A stretch of 64,000 nucleotides of DNA, taken from Sphingosinicella sp. CPCC 101087. Its GTDB lineage: Bacteria > Pseudomonadota > Alphaproteobacteria > Sphingomonadales > Sphingomonadaceae. The translations under genes and the position numbers were made by a program. Positions 17,942 through 27,489 of this stretch are shown in pieces. The notes under the pieces are model-generated. The model did no database searches. It was not told the DNA's origin and worked only from the letters and a program-made list of their open reading frames with translations. Numbering within the stretch: the first letter of the stretch is position 1; every line of letters begins with the position of its first letter. The DNA is taken from NCBI RefSeq assembly GCF_004151485.1, contig NZ_SBFF01000010.1, positions 352 to 64,351 on the forward strand, read 5' to 3'.

Positions 17942-18838
17942 ATGGACCTATTGGCTTTGTCCGATTTCAATCTGGTGGCGCGTCATGGCGGCTTCGGCCG
18001 TGCGGCCCGGACGGCCCGCCGACCCAAAGCCACCTTGTCTCGCCGAGTAGCCGAGCTCGAGTCGAGCCTGGGCGTCCGGCTGTTCGATCGCGGCACCCGA
18101 ACGCTCCGGCTCACCGAGGAAGGCCGCGCGCTTCACGACCGGACCGCAGGGCTGTTGGGCGAGATAGACGAAGTCGCGGCAGCCATCGCTTCAGGCACGC
18201 GCGATCCGCGAGGCGTGCTGCGAATCAGCGCGCCCACGCTTTTCTCCCAGATGGCGATGGGGCGAATCGCCGCGGGATTCGCGTTGCTCCATCCCGCCGT
18301 CCGGCTCGAGATCACCGCAGAGGACCGGACGGTCGACATGGTCGAGGAAGGCTATGATCTGATAGTCCGGGTCAATCCTCGTCCGGACGAGGAACTGATC
18401 GGCCGGTGCTTCCTCCGTGACCAGCTGGTCGTTGCGGCAGCCCCGACGCTGCCCCGGCCGGAAGCGCGCGGCGAGGTGCGGGCGGTCCTGCGTCTGACAG
18501 CCGATCCCCCCGCATTTTGGCATGTCCGTGACGGAGTCGACGCGTTCGAACTGGAGCCGGTTCCGATAATGCAGCTCTCTTCGTTGGTGATGGTGCGGGA
18601 CGCAGTGCGCGCCGGCGCGGGAGCCGGGATCCTGCCGCTATCGATGGTCAGCGCCGATCTGGCGCGCGGCTCACTCGTACGATGGGGGACTCCGCAGGGG
18701 TCGGAGGTGGGGATCTGGGCCCTTTATACGTCCCGACGCCTGCTGAGCAGCAAGGTGTCGGCCTTCCTGGACTATCTCGGCCGAACCTTCCCAAAGGGCA
18801 CGTCTGAGGAATTGGCCGCCTTCATGGCAGGCGCGTAA
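17942..18838 (+). CDS. LysR-family transcriptional regulator
   Basis: The 298-residue protein starts with a winged HTH (about residues 3-60; FNLVARHGGFGRAARTARRPKATLSRRVAELE region) and continues with the periplasmic-binding-like effector domain (about 85-290). It is a full-length LysR regulator. The start at 17942 gives the family-typical MDLLALSDFN; an ATG four codons earlier (17930) is equally readable. No clear Shine-Dalgarno decides it. The neighbouring divergent NmrA-like gene is the probable target. The inducer is unknown, though an oxidant or quinone would fit the target class. Confidence 0.88.
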   Translation: MDLLALSDFNLVARHGGFGRAARTARRPKATLSRRVAELESSLGVRLFDRGTRTLRLTEEGRALHDRTAGLLGEIDEVAAAIASGTRDPRGVLRISAPTLFSQMAMGRIAAGFALLHPAVRLEITAEDRTVDMVEEGYDLIVRVNPRPDEELIGRCFLRDQLVVAAAPTLPRPEARGEVRAVLRLTADPPAFWHVRDGVDAFELEPVPIMQLSSLVMVRDAVRAGAGAGILPLSMVSADLARGSLVRWGTPQGSEVGIWALYTSRRLLSSKVSAFLDYLGRTFPKGTSEELAAFMAGA

Positions 18839-18885
18839 TTTTAGCATCGGCGGGTACGCGATGGACGAATCGGTTCACGTGGGGA

Positions 18886-21564
18886 TCACGGCTCTATCGG
18901 CATGTCCCCATCTGGTCCGAGATAGGTCGCGAACCAAGCCAGTATCTCTTCATAGATGTTTCGAATGTTGGCTGGCGATTGGGCCAGCGCGTGGCTTTCG
19001 CCCCAGTAGCGGAGCAGGCGGGCCGTCTTTCCCTGGCGATAGAGGCTGTAGAAGAAGGATTCCGCCTGGGTCATCGGGCCGCGCTTGTCATGCTCGCCAT
19101 GGATCAGCAGCATCGGCGTCTGCACTTGGGTGACGTAGCGCAGCGGCGATGCGCGAGCATAAAGATCGGGATCTTCGAACGATGAGATGCCGAAGCCGGG
19201 CGCTACCTGCTCCGTGATCTCCCAATTGATGGACTTTTCATGCTCGATACCCGGGTAATCCCGGGCGGCGCGATCGAACTCGTTGTAATGCGTTGTGAAA
19301 TCGGTGATCCCTGCGATGGCGGCCGCGGCGCGGAAGCGGTTCGTCTGGGTCACCAGGGCATAAACGCCGAATCCGCCGAAGCTTTGCCCCATCACGCCGA
19401 TCCGCCGCTCATCCGCGATCCCCATGTCCACCAGGCGATCGACCGCGGGCAGAACGTCCCCCGTGTAATCCGGCAGCCCGTCTGGCGCGGTGGAAGTCCT
19501 TGGGATGGACGGGATGAGCACGACATAGCCTTGTGCGGCATAGAGCTGGAGGTTGTAGATGCCCGGCAAATGGGGGTGCAGGAAGTAGGTGTCGAGGTTG
19601 CGGACCTCAAAGCCTGGATAGATCCAGGTGATCACCGGGTACCGCCGGTCCGGGAGATAGCCTGGCGGCAGGATGATTCCGGCTTTCCTGAGCTGGCCCC
19701 CGCTCCCTTCATACTCCACGAGCCGCGTTTCGCCCCATCGGACCGACGCAAGGTGGTGGTTGGCGCAAAGCAGATCCCGGTGACGCCCATCGTCGAGGAC
19801 GGTGGCTCCAAGATGCAGGCCGCGCCTGGACGCCCTCGTCCACAGGACAAGGTCGCGCTTTGGACCAATAGCTACCGGCTCGGCCGATGGCGGGAGCATG
19901 AAGCGGCGCTCGCTCGGGGCAGCCCGGTCGAGCATGACGAGGCTATGGACCCGCCCTTCTTCCGACTCATTGCCCTTCAGCAGGATGACGGGGCTCGCAG
20001 ATTGGGGATGGCGGGGCCATGCGAGCGCGGCGCCTTCCGGCAGGGGATCCGACGATGCCACGAAGGTCCGGCGGGTGAGGTCGAGCGTGACCAGGCGCCC
20101 GTTCGAGAGCGCGAAGAACCCGCCTGTGCCTGATCGGCGGAGCGCCGGCAGAGGCTCCACCCATTGGCTGGTGATCTTCTCATACTTTCCTTCCAGGGAG
20201 AGCAGCCACCAATCAGCGCGGTCGCCGTCTCCCAGCCTGGCAAGCAATCGGCCCTCATCCGCCCAGAACGTGGGAAACTCGCGCAGATCGACCGATCCGG
20301 CGGATGCATCGTCCACCCACAGGCCCTCGGGTCCGATCCGCTGGATGGAGCGGTCCAAGTCGGAGGCCACGTAGAGGGGCGTGATCCCGGTCCCGTACGA
20401 AGCGCGGGCACGCAGAGCCACGCGGCGGCTGTCGGGGGACCAGCCGAACAGTTCGAGCGGATAGGGCGCGTCCGCCGGCATGGTGATCCACTGCACGCCT
20501 TCACCCGGTGCCAAGGTGACGAAGCCGAGCCGCTTCTCAGCCATCCAGCTTTCGTAGCGCATCATCGGCCGGGCTCCCGGCTCGGGAGGAATAGTGCCGA
20601 GAGTCGCAAGAATGGCCGCCCGGCGGCGGTCCGGCGCGACATCCACCGTCAGTTCGCCGCGAAACGGATAGATCGGCAACGTCGCCAGTCTTTCGCCGCC
20701 ATTCGTGCGCGAATCGACTACCCACAGTTCGGCCTGCGAGGTTCGCTCCGCTTCGGGCATGCGAGCGGCGCCGCTGGCGACCGCAGTCACCGTCGGCTCG
20801 CGACCCTCGGCCAGAGCACGCGCGGTCCGCTCCGCGTGCCGAAAGGGCCGCGACGCTTCATCGATCAATCCGGAGACTTCGCCCTCCGGGAGCATCACGA
20901 CGAGCAAGCGATGATTGTCCAGCCACATGAAGGGAGCGTTTTCTTCGTTGCTGCAGCGATGGACGGCGTCTCCAGCAGGGCCTCCGCGCAAATCGAGCCT
21001 ATGAAGGGGAGATCCATACCGCGTCTGGGTCATGACTGGGCGCTCGCTCAGGCGCACGACGGCCGATGTCGAGCGGTTCCAGAGATAGAGCCGGACATTG
21101 TCTCCACCCCTGGGCTCGGCCCCCTCAGGCTGGGTCGAGAGCATGGCGATCTTGGTGCCGTCAGGCGACCAGGTCGCGCACCAATATCCCGCCGCGCTCT
21201 CGGCGCCCTGGGTCAGGTTTCGGCGCTCCAAAGTTGCGAGCGAGACGAGCCAGACGTCTGCCCGACTAGGATCCACTTCGTAGGCGGTGCGGCCGAACAC
21301 TTCCCCGGGGCGGGCTGGACGCTGAAGCACGATCGCGACCGAGCCGCCGCTAGGGGAGAGCGTTACCTGGTCGATCGACGTGAGATCGAGCACATCTTCG
21401 ATCGTGATCGGGTGACCGGAAGACCGAGCTGGAACTCCGTAAAGAATGGCCGCAACGAGGGCGAGCGTTACGGCGATTGCCGCTCGTGCTGGGCGGATGC
21501 CCGTTCCGGAGAACTCCGGCAGCTTATCCGCAGACGATGGAGCGGAACGCCTCATCATCTGCAT
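18886..21564 (-). CDS. S9-family prolyl-oligopeptidase-type peptidase, exported
   Basis: The 892-residue protein begins with a membrane or signal segment (about residues 28-48, IAVTLALVAAILYGVPA) and then a long beta-propeller-like region rich in SPDG/SPDS repeats. It ends in an alpha/beta hydrolase domain (about 640-885). The catalytic triad is readable as Ser728 in GQSFGG, Asp826 in HGEHD and His858 in GESHA. It resembles S9 glutamyl-endopeptidase-like and acyl-peptidase members. The lasso-peptide isopeptidases of sphingomonads are also S9, but no lasso precursor or maturation genes are seen here. The substrate is unknown. It is the third gene of the insert between holA and parB, 36 bases from the parB stop. 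Confidence 0.82.
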   Translation of the reverse strand: MQMMRRSAPSSADKLPEFSGTGIRPARAAIAVTLALVAAILYGVPARSSGHPITIEDVLDLTSIDQVTLSPSGGSVAIVLQRPARPGEVFGRTAYEVDPSRADVWLVSLATLERRNLTQGAESAAGYWCATWSPDGTKIAMLSTQPEGAEPRGGDNVRLYLWNRSTSAVVRLSERPVMTQTRYGSPLHRLDLRGGPAGDAVHRCSNEENAPFMWLDNHRLLVVMLPEGEVSGLIDEASRPFRHAERTARALAEGREPTVTAVASGAARMPEAERTSQAELWVVDSRTNGGERLATLPIYPFRGELTVDVAPDRRRAAILATLGTIPPEPGARPMMRYESWMAEKRLGFVTLAPGEGVQWITMPADAPYPLELFGWSPDSRRVALRARASYGTGITPLYVASDLDRSIQRIGPEGLWVDDASAGSVDLREFPTFWADEGRLLARLGDGDRADWWLLSLEGKYEKITSQWVEPLPALRRSGTGGFFALSNGRLVTLDLTRRTFVASSDPLPEGAALAWPRHPQSASPVILLKGNESEEGRVHSLVMLDRAAPSERRFMLPPSAEPVAIGPKRDLVLWTRASRRGLHLGATVLDDGRHRDLLCANHHLASVRWGETRLVEYEGSGGQLRKAGIILPPGYLPDRRYPVITWIYPGFEVRNLDTYFLHPHLPGIYNLQLYAAQGYVVLIPSIPRTSTAPDGLPDYTGDVLPAVDRLVDMGIADERRIGVMGQSFGGFGVYALVTQTNRFRAAAAIAGITDFTTHYNEFDRAARDYPGIEHEKSINWEITEQVAPGFGISSFEDPDLYARASPLRYVTQVQTPMLLIHGEHDKRGPMTQAESFFYSLYRQGKTARLLRYWGESHALAQSPANIRNIYEEILAWFATYLGPDGDMPIEP

Positions 21565-21600
21565 TCCTGACGAACGCCTATCTGTATGGCAAGCGGCTGA

Positions 21601-22509
21601 TCAGAATTTGTCGCCGCTGAGGCGCTGGCAGATCATGTCGAGCTGGTCGAGCGTCGAGTAAGCGAGGGTGACGGCGCCGCCTTTTGGCGTATGCTTGATC
21701 GTGACCTTGAGCCCGAGCAGGTCCCCGAGTTGCCGTTCGAGCGCGGCGATGTCGGCATTGGCGCCCTTGATGGGCAGCGGCCGCTGTCGGGTGGGCTTGC
21801 CATCGCGCGCAAGCTGCTCCGTCTCGCGTACCGACAGGCCGCGCCGAGCCACCTCCTCGGCGAGTACCTCAGGATCCGGCGCGGTAATCAGCGCGCGGGC
21901 ATGTCCCATCGTCAGCTCGCCGGCGCCCACCATCACCTGAATCCGAGCAGGGAGGTCGAGCAGACGGACCAGGTTGGCGACATGGCTGCGCGACTTGTGG
22001 ACGATACGGCTCAGTTCTTCCTGAGTATGGCCATATTCCTGCATCAGCCGTCGATAGCCCTGCGCTTCCTCGATCGGATTGAGATCCTCGCGCTGGATAT
22101 TCTCGATGAGCGCGATCTCGAGCGTCTCTTCCTCGCTGAAATCGCGGACGATGGCCGGAATCTCATGCAGCCGTGCCTTCTGCGCCGCGCGCCATCGACG
22201 TTCTCCAGCGACGATCTGGAAACGGTGACCGTGCGGCCGCACCAGGATCGGCTGGACGACGCCGCGCGCGGCGATCGACTCGGCGAGTTCGGCGAGCGCC
22301 TCCTCGTTGAAGATGCGGCGCGGCTGGCCCGGATGGGGTTCGATACTTGCGATCGGGATCAAGCGGACGTCGCCTCGGGGCGCGCCATCGCCGCCGACCG
22401 GGGCTTCCTGCACGGCGTCACCAAGCAGAGAGGAGAGCCCGCGGCCGAGGCCGGATGGACGCTTGCGTCCTTCGGCGGAAACCGCGCGGCGGCGTGCTTC
22501 GTCGCTCAT
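21601..22509 (-). CDS. parB: chromosome-partitioning protein ParB
   Basis: The 302-residue ParB has the N-terminal CTP-binding domain with GERRWRA at 102-108 and the preceding QPILVRP. A parS-reading HTH follows (about 140-190, HTQEELSRIVHKSRSHVANL), then a linker and a C-terminal dimer domain. It loads at parS, spreads as a CTP clamp and recruits SMC and ParA. Two parS-type sites are present 1.4 and 3.3 kb upstream of the parB start. The start overlaps the parA stop by four bases, so ParA and ParB are made together. Confidence 0.96.
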   Translation of the reverse strand: MSDEARRRAVSAEGRKRPSGLGRGLSSLLGDAVQEAPVGGDGAPRGDVRLIPIASIEPHPGQPRRIFNEEALAELAESIAARGVVQPILVRPHGHRFQIVAGERRWRAAQKARLHEIPAIVRDFSEEETLEIALIENIQREDLNPIEEAQGYRRLMQEYGHTQEELSRIVHKSRSHVANLVRLLDLPARIQVMVGAGELTMGHARALITAPDPEVLAEEVARRGLSVRETEQLARDGKPTRQRPLPIKGANADIAALERQLGDLLGLKVTIKHTPKGGAVTLAYSTLDQLDMICQRLSGDKF

Positions 22510-23288
22510 GCCGCCTCCGCCTTGCGCGGCAGCCGCGCGATCAATTCGCGCGCCAGCGCGATATAGGCTTCCGAACCGGGGCAGCGGTGGTCGTAGATCA
22601 AAGCAGGGATTCCGTGGCTCGGCGCCTCGGAGAGGCGGACATTGCGCGGGATGATTGTCTCGAAGACGGTGCTGCCCAAGCAGGCGCGGACATCCTCCGC
22701 GACCTGAGAAGACAGATTGTTGCGACGGTCATACATGGTGAGGGCGACGCCGAGGATCGAAAGCTCGGGGTTGAAGCGGGAGCGGATCCGCTCGACCGTC
22801 TGGAGAAGTTGGCTGAGCCCCTCCAGCGCGAAGAACTCGGCCTGCAGCGGCACCAAGATCGCATTGGCGGCGACGAGGGCATTGACCGTGAGGAGACCGA
22901 GCGAAGGCGGGCAGTCGATCAGGCAGACGTCCCATCGCACGTCCGATATGCTGTCGAATGCGGCATCCAGCCGGTGCGTTCTTTGTTCGAAATCAATGAG
23001 TTCTATTTCGGCGCCGGACAAGTCGACCGTTGCCGGCACGATATCGAGACGGGGGACCTTAGTCGGCACCACCGCTTCGTCGAGCGTGTTCTGGCCGGTC
23101 AGCAGCTCGTAACTCGACCGATCGCGCAAAGCATGGCCGATGCCGAGGCCGGTCGAAGCATTGCCTTGCGGGTCGAGGTCGATCAGCAGCACTCGACAGC
23201 CGGTCGCGGCGAGCGCGGTTGCGAGATTGATCGCGGTCGTCGTCTTCCCGACTCCGCCCTTCTGGTTGGCGACCGCGATTCGGATCAT
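22506..23288 (-). CDS. parA: chromosome-partitioning ATPase ParA
   Basis: The 260-residue protein is a small ParA/Soj type lacking an N-terminal HTH. The deviant Walker A KGGVGKTT is at residues 10-17, and LLIDLDPQGNAST and CLIDCPPSLGLLT give Walker A' and B. It forms the nucleoid-bound gradient that pulls ParB-parS complexes. The start MIRIAVANQ is the family norm; a longer in-frame reading enters rsmG. It overlaps rsmG upstream and parB downstream, each by four bases (rsmG-parA-parB coupled). Confidence 0.97.
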   Translation of the reverse strand: MIRIAVANQKGGVGKTTTAINLATALAATGCRVLLIDLDPQGNASTGLGIGHALRDRSSYELLTGQNTLDEAVVPTKVPRLDIVPATVDLSGAEIELIDFEQRTHRLDAAFDSISDVRWDVCLIDCPPSLGLLTVNALVAANAILVPLQAEFFALEGLSQLLQTVERIRSRFNPELSILGVALTMYDRRNNLSSQVAEDVRACLGSTVFETIIPRNVRLSEAPSHGIPALIYDHRCPGSEAYIALARELIARLPRKAEAA

Positions 23289-23920
23289 CTTTCCATCCTC
23301 TTGGCCTTTCGGCTTACCCCCTCGGCGACGATGATGGCGGATTCGGCGTCGGTGAAGCTCGGCTCGAGATGGAAACCACCCTGCCACGAAGGATCGAGCG
23401 CTTCCAGTTCGGACTGCGCATTTCGTCCCTTTGGCAGGATCCAGACCGTCTTTGCTGTGGAAAAGCGTGCGCCAAGGCCGAGCAGGCGGGGCAGCGCCGC
23501 GAAAGCGCGGGCGCTGATCACGTCGAAAGAACGGGGAGGAACGCGCTCGACGCGGGCGCCCACGACTTCCACGTCCACCCCGAGACACTCTGCGGCCCGA
23601 ATGAGGAATTCGACGCGAAGCCGCCTTTCCTCGACGAGCGTGACGGGGCCCCGATGAAGCAAAGCGACGATGAGCCCGGGGAAGCCGGCGCCGCTGCCGA
23701 GGTCGACCCAGCTCGCTTCCGTCGCCGGCGCGAAGCGGAGGAGCTGCGCCGAGTCGACGATGTGACGGTGCCACAGATGATCGAGGCTGGCGGCCGAGAC
23801 GAGGTTTTGGCGCGCATTCTCTTCCCGGAGCAGACGGGCGTAGGCATCGAGCCGGTCCAATGTTTCACGTGAAACATCGTATCGGACAGCGAGCCAAGCC
23901 CGTGCCTCCTCCTCGTTCAT
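23285..23920 (-). CDS. rsmG: 16S rRNA (guanine527-N7)-methyltransferase RsmG
   Basis: The 211-residue methyltransferase has the SAM-binding loop VDLGSGAGFPGL at about residues 72-83 and the RsmG opening with NLVSAASLDHLWHRHIVDS. It methylates G527 of 16S rRNA; loss gives low-level streptomycin resistance in other bacteria. Codons 15-21 (VSRETL) are formed by a perfect parS palindrome, so this coding sequence doubles as a centromere site. Its ATG overlaps the mnmG stop by one base (TGATG). Confidence 0.95.
   Translation of the reverse strand: MNEEEARAWLAVRYDVSRETLDRLDAYARLLREENARQNLVSAASLDHLWHRHIVDSAQLLRFAPATEASWVDLGSGAGFPGLIVALLHRGPVTLVEERRLRVEFLIRAAECLGVDVEVVGARVERVPPRSFDVISARAFAALPRLLGLGARFSTAKTVWILPKGRNAQSELEALDPSWQGGFHLEPSFTDAESAIIVAEGVSRKAKRMER
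23861..23876. promoter_or_regulatory. parS: parS site (perfect 16-bp palindrome)
   Basis: TGTTTCACGTGAAACA is identical to the consensus bacterial parS bound by ParB. It lies inside the 5' part of rsmG and is perfectly palindromic. The parAB genes are adjacent, and the proposed origin is about 8.4 kb away. This is a primary ParB loading site by established knowledge of the motif. Confidence 0.95.
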
Positions 23921-25809
23921 CAGGCGGCCTTGCGACGCCGGGCGTGGACGAGAATAGCGGCGAGGGCGGCAGGCGTGATGCCGCGTATTCTTCCAGCGGC
24001 GCCCAGCGTCGACGGCCGGGCTGTCGTGAGCCGTTCGACCATCTCGCGCGAAAGGCCAGGGATCGAGCCGAAGTCGAGTTCGGCCGGGATCTTCACCGCC
24101 TCGTCGGCGCGTAGCCGGGCGATCTCCCCTTCTTGTCGCGCAAGATATGGCGCGTAGACATGATCCTGGACTGCCTCTTCGAGCCTCGCCGGGTCGACGT
24201 CTGCCAGAGCAGGGCACAGCCGGATCAAAGCGAGCGAGCCGAGCTCAGGATAGCGAAGCCAGTCGGTCAGGGGCCGGGCGGCACCGTCACCGCGGACCAC
24301 GACGCCGGCCGCGTTCAACTCCCTGGCCGTGAACCGCTGCTCGAGCTCGGCTTCGATCTTCGCCCGGGCAGAACGGCCCGCTTCGAAATGGCGGCGTCGC
24401 TCGGGCGAGACGCAGTTCAAAGCGATGGCGTGAGGCGTCAGGCGTGCCTCGGCATTGTCGGCCCGCAGCCTCAGCCGATACTCCGCGCGGGCGGTCAGCA
24501 TCCGATAGGGTTCGGTGACACCCTGGAGGACCAGATCGTCCACCATGACTCCGATATAGGAGTCGCTGCGGTCGAACAGCACCGGGGCGGCGGCGCCGAC
24601 CCAGGCGGCTGCGTTGAGGCCAGCAACAAGCCCCTGCGCCGCCGCCTCCTCATAGCCGGTCGTCCCGTTGATCTGCCCCGCAAGATAAAGGCCATCGACG
24701 TCGCGGACGCCAAGGGTCGGCTCGAGGATGCGCGGATCGACATGGTCATATTCGACCGCATAGCCGGGCTGGGCGATCTCGGCGCGCTCCAGGCCGGCCA
24801 TGGTGCGGATCATGGCGAGCTGAACCTCCTCGGGCAGGGACGTCGAGATTCCGTTGGGATAGACGAGAGGATCGTCGAGGCCTTCCGGCTCGAGAAAGAT
24901 CTGGTGCCCGTCGCGATCGGCGAAACGATGGACCTTGTCCTCGATCGACGGGCAATAGCGCGGCCCGATCCCTTCTATCTCGCCGGCGAAGAGAGGCGAC
25001 CTGTCGAGATTGACGCGGATGATTTCGTGGGTCCGCGCATTGGTCCGGGTGATGGCGCAGAAGAGCTGCGGCGCGACGCGGCCCGGGCCCATCGACGACA
25101 TGGTCCAGCGGTCCGCGTCCGACTCCTGGCGCTCGAGAGCGGCCCAGTCGACCGTCCTTCCGTCCAGCCGCGGAGGCGTACCGGTCTTGAGGCGGGCGAG
25201 GGGGAGGCCAAGCGCGCGAAGCTGGCCGGCCAAGGCCGTCGCGGCCCGCTCGCCGACCCGCCCGCCGGCGCAGCTCGACAGGCCGAAATGAAGCTTGCCG
25301 CCAAGGAAGGTGCCGGTGGCGAGAATCACCGCCTTTGCCTTGAGTTCGCGCCCATCCGCGAGGGTCACGCCCGTGACGCGCCGTGCGTCGAGGCACAGGG
25401 CCGCCGCTTCGCCTTCCACGATGTAGAGACCGGCCTGGCCACCGACCAATCGATGAATGGCGTCTTTGTAGCGCCGCCGATCGGCCTGGATGCGGGGACC
25501 GCGCACGGCGGCGCCTTTGCTGGCATTGAGCATCCGGTAATGGATCGCGGCCTCATCCGAGGCGCGGGCGATCAGTCCATCGAAAGCGTCGACTTCACGA
25601 ATGAGATGGCCCTTGCCAAGTCCCCCCATCGCCGGATTGCACGACATGGTTCCGATCTGGTCGCGGCTGAAGCTGAGCAAGGCCGTCGCCGCACCCAGGC
25701 GCGCCGCGGCGGCCGCCGCTTCGGTGCCGGCATGGCCGCCGCCGACCACGATGATGTCGAAGCTGGATCGCACGGGAAGCGATCTAGGCACTTGTTTCAC
25801 GTGGAACAA
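23920..25809 (-). CDS. mnmG: tRNA uridine 5-carboxymethylaminomethyl modification enzyme MnmG
   Basis: The 629-residue FAD protein (GidA) works with MnmE to modify U34 in tRNA wobble positions. The FAD motif GGGHAG is at residues 23-28. The family signatures [18 protein letters not shown] and [11 protein letters not shown] follow, with the C-terminal helical MnmE-binding domain at the end. With the ATG at 25809 the N-terminus is MFHVKQ, encoded by a parS-like palindrome. In-frame GTG codons at residues 7 and 13 are possible real starts. It follows mnmE after 61 bases, the usual pairing. Confidence 0.95.
   Translation of the reverse strand: MFHVKQVPRSLPVRSSFDIIVVGGGHAGTEAAAAAARLGAATALLSFSRDQIGTMSCNPAMGGLGKGHLIREVDAFDGLIARASDEAAIHYRMLNASKGAAVRGPRIQADRRRYKDAIHRLVGGQAGLYIVEGEAAALCLDARRVTGVTLADGRELKAKAVILATGTFLGGKLHFGLSSCAGGRVGERAATALAGQLRALGLPLARLKTGTPPRLDGRTVDWAALERQESDADRWTMSSMGPGRVAPQLFCAITRTNARTHEIIRVNLDRSPLFAGEIEGIGPRYCPSIEDKVHRFADRDGHQIFLEPEGLDDPLVYPNGISTSLPEEVQLAMIRTMAGLERAEIAQPGYAVEYDHVDPRILEPTLGVRDVDGLYLAGQINGTTGYEEAAAQGLVAGLNAAAWVGAAAPVLFDRSDSYIGVMVDDLVLQGVTEPYRMLTARAEYRLRLRADNAEARLTPHAIALNCVSPERRRHFEAGRSARAKIEAELEQRFTARELNAAGVVVRGDGAARPLTDWLRYPELGSLALIRLCPALADVDPARLEEAVQDHVYAPYLARQEGEIARLRADEAVKIPAELDFGSIPGLSREMVERLTTARPSTLGAAGRIRGITPAALAAILVHARRRKAA
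25793..25808. promoter_or_regulatory. parS: second parS-type site, one mismatch to the palindrome
   Basis: TGTTTCACGTGGAACA differs from perfect parS symmetry at one position. It lies over the first codons of mnmG in the mnmE-mnmG gap, 1.9 kb from the perfect site. A parS variant near this gene pair is known from other alphaproteobacteria. It is probably a functional ParB site of somewhat lower affinity. Confidence 0.85.
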
Positions 25810-25870
25810 TGAAAAGCTGGCGCCGGCGGCCAGGGAGCGGCCGCTGCGTGCGCGGCCTGAGACGGCTCCT

Positions 25871-27169
25871 TCACTTTCCGATGCAGAATCGGCCGAAGAG
25901 CGTATCGAGCATGTCCTCCACCCCGGCGCGACCGGTGATCCGGTCCAAGGCCCCGAGGGACTGCCTCACCGCCTCGGCGGCGATCAGGAGGTCGCAGGCG
26001 GCGGCGCCTTCGACCAACCATTCCCTAACCTCGGCAAGCAGGGAACGGTGACGCGCGTTGATCGCCACTTCGCCTTCCGCGGGGAGCAGGGCTCGCGAAC
26101 GTTCCACCAGAAGATCGATCAGCGAATCGATTCCGGCACCTGTTTTCACGGATACCGCCACGTCGGTTCGCAGGTCGGGCGGTGTTAGGTCGGACTTGGC
26201 CTGAACCAAGATCGAACGGGTGGGATCCGGACACGAATCGGGGCTGCCGAGCCAGAGGACCAGGTCCGCCGCCTCAAGCGAGGCGCGCGCCCGTTCGACG
26301 CCGATCGCTTCCACCGGATCGCCGCTCTCACGCAGGCCGGCCGTGTCCACCAGCAGGAAAGGCGAGCCACCGATCGCCGTCGGCGCCTCGACAAGATCCC
26401 GGGTCGTCCCGGCGATCTCCGACGTGATCGCCGCTTCCCGCCCAACCAGTACATTGAGAAGACTGGATTTTCCCGCATTTGGAGGGCCAGCGATGACGAC
26501 TCTGAGCCCCTCGCGAAGCCGCTCGACCGATGGACGTGCCAGCCACTTTTCAATCTCGGCGCCCAACGCCCGAAGATCCGCCGCGACGCCTTCGCGTCCG
26601 GTCGGGACGTCGCCTTCGTCGGAAAAGTCGAGGTCGGCCTCGATCCGCGCCGCCGCGCCGAGCAACCGCGCCTGCCAGGCCTCGACCTGGCGGCCGAGCG
26701 CACCACCGGCAAGCGCCAGCGCAGCGCGGCGCTGCGACTGAGTTTCGCTGAACAGAAGGTCGGCAAGCCCTTCCGCTTCGCTGAGATCGATCCGCCCATT
26801 CTCGAAGGCACGTCGCGTGAACTCGCCGCCCCTGGCCGGCCGCAGGCCTTCCATCGTCCCGAGCGCGGCGAGCACCGCCGCGACGACGGAACGGCCACCA
26901 TGAAGCTGCAGCTCCGCGACATCCTCGCCGGTCTCGCTGTGCGGCGCCGGAAAATGCAGGACGAGCGCCTGGTCGAGTGGCTCGCCTCCATGACGCAAGG
27001 TGGCGAGCCGGGCCATGCGCGGCCGAGGTAGCGACCCGGCGAGCGCCTCGAGCGCGGCCGGGGCGCGCGGTCCGCTGATCCTCACGACCGCAACGGCCGC
27101 CGGCGGAGCGCCGGAGGACAGGGCAAAGATCGTGTCGCGCGGCGTTTCGCCGGCCCCGGGTGACGGCAC
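25871..27169 (-). CDS. mnmE: tRNA modification GTPase MnmE
   Basis: From GTG at 27169 the product has 432 residues. It starts with the tetrahydrofolate-binding N-domain ([22 protein letters not shown] region), with the G domain inserted in a helical domain: G1 GPPNAGKSS, switch region AGTTRD and G3 DTAGLRES. The C-terminus FCIGK contains the conserved catalytic cysteine. It forms the MnmEG complex with the next gene. An upstream in-frame GTG at 27217 would overlap DUF6489 and add 16 residues not typical of the family; neither start has a strong ribosome site. Confidence 0.94.
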   Translation of the reverse strand: MPSPGAGETPRDTIFALSSGAPPAAVAVVRISGPRAPAALEALAGSLPRPRMARLATLRHGGEPLDQALVLHFPAPHSETGEDVAELQLHGGRSVVAAVLAALGTMEGLRPARGGEFTRRAFENGRIDLSEAEGLADLLFSETQSQRRAALALAGGALGRQVEAWQARLLGAAARIEADLDFSDEGDVPTGREGVAADLRALGAEIEKWLARPSVERLREGLRVVIAGPPNAGKSSLLNVLVGREAAITSEIAGTTRDLVEAPTAIGGSPFLLVDTAGLRESGDPVEAIGVERARASLEAADLVLWLGSPDSCPDPTRSILVQAKSDLTPPDLRTDVAVSVKTGAGIDSLIDLLVERSRALLPAEGEVAINARHRSLLAEVREWLVEGAAACDLLIAAEAVRQSLGALDRITGRAGVEDMLDTLFGRFCIGK

Positions 27170-27174
27170 CGCGC

Positions 27175-27414
27175 TCAGCGTCCGGCCTTTCCCATCTGGT
27201 CGAGCATCTGACGCCACATGCCGAGGCCTGCTTCACTCATCGGTCCCCAGGCCTTCATCATCTCGGCGAACGCCTCCGGTCCGGGGGCGGCTGCTTCGCC
27301 CAAGGCGGACTTCATCTTCTCGATATAGGCTTCGTGCACGGCCGAGAGGTCGGGTAGGCCGAGAAAGCGCCGCGCCTCCTCAGGCGTGCAATCAACATCC
27401 ACCGTGACCTTCAT
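27175..27414 (-). CDS. DUF6489 small protein
   Basis: The 79-residue protein begins MKVTVDVDCTPEEARRFLGL and ends MGKAGR. It is predicted to be mostly helical after a short strand and resembles the DUF6489 family found upstream of mnmE in sphingomonads. The CTPEEARRFLGLPD segment recalls the small phasin/polyhydroxyalkanoate-associated proteins, but I would not assign a function. The start is the ATG at 27414, a family-like opening. It is divergent from the dienelactone-hydrolase gene with 75 bases between starts. Confidence 0.72.
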   Translation of the reverse strand: MKVTVDVDCTPEEARRFLGLPDLSAVHEAYIEKMKSALGEAAAPGPEAFAEMMKAWGPMSEAGLGMWRQMLDQMGKAGR

Positions 27415-27489
27415 CGCACTCACCTCTCCGGCAATTGCCTCACCGCCTCTATGGCGATACTTCGCCGGTTCGCAAGCAGGGAGGAAGGG

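Noticed and set aside
18886-21564. S9 peptidase as a lasso-peptide isopeptidase system
   Set aside because: S9-type isopeptidases occur in sphingomonad lasso clusters, but no precursor peptide, B1/B2 or C protein or receptor gene is in the neighbourhood.
24133-25812. Long plus-strand open frame (559 codons) opposite mnmG
   Set aside because: It lies fully antisense to mnmG, with low-complexity Arg-, Ala- and Gly-rich translation and no recognisable domain. GC-rich third positions create such frames.
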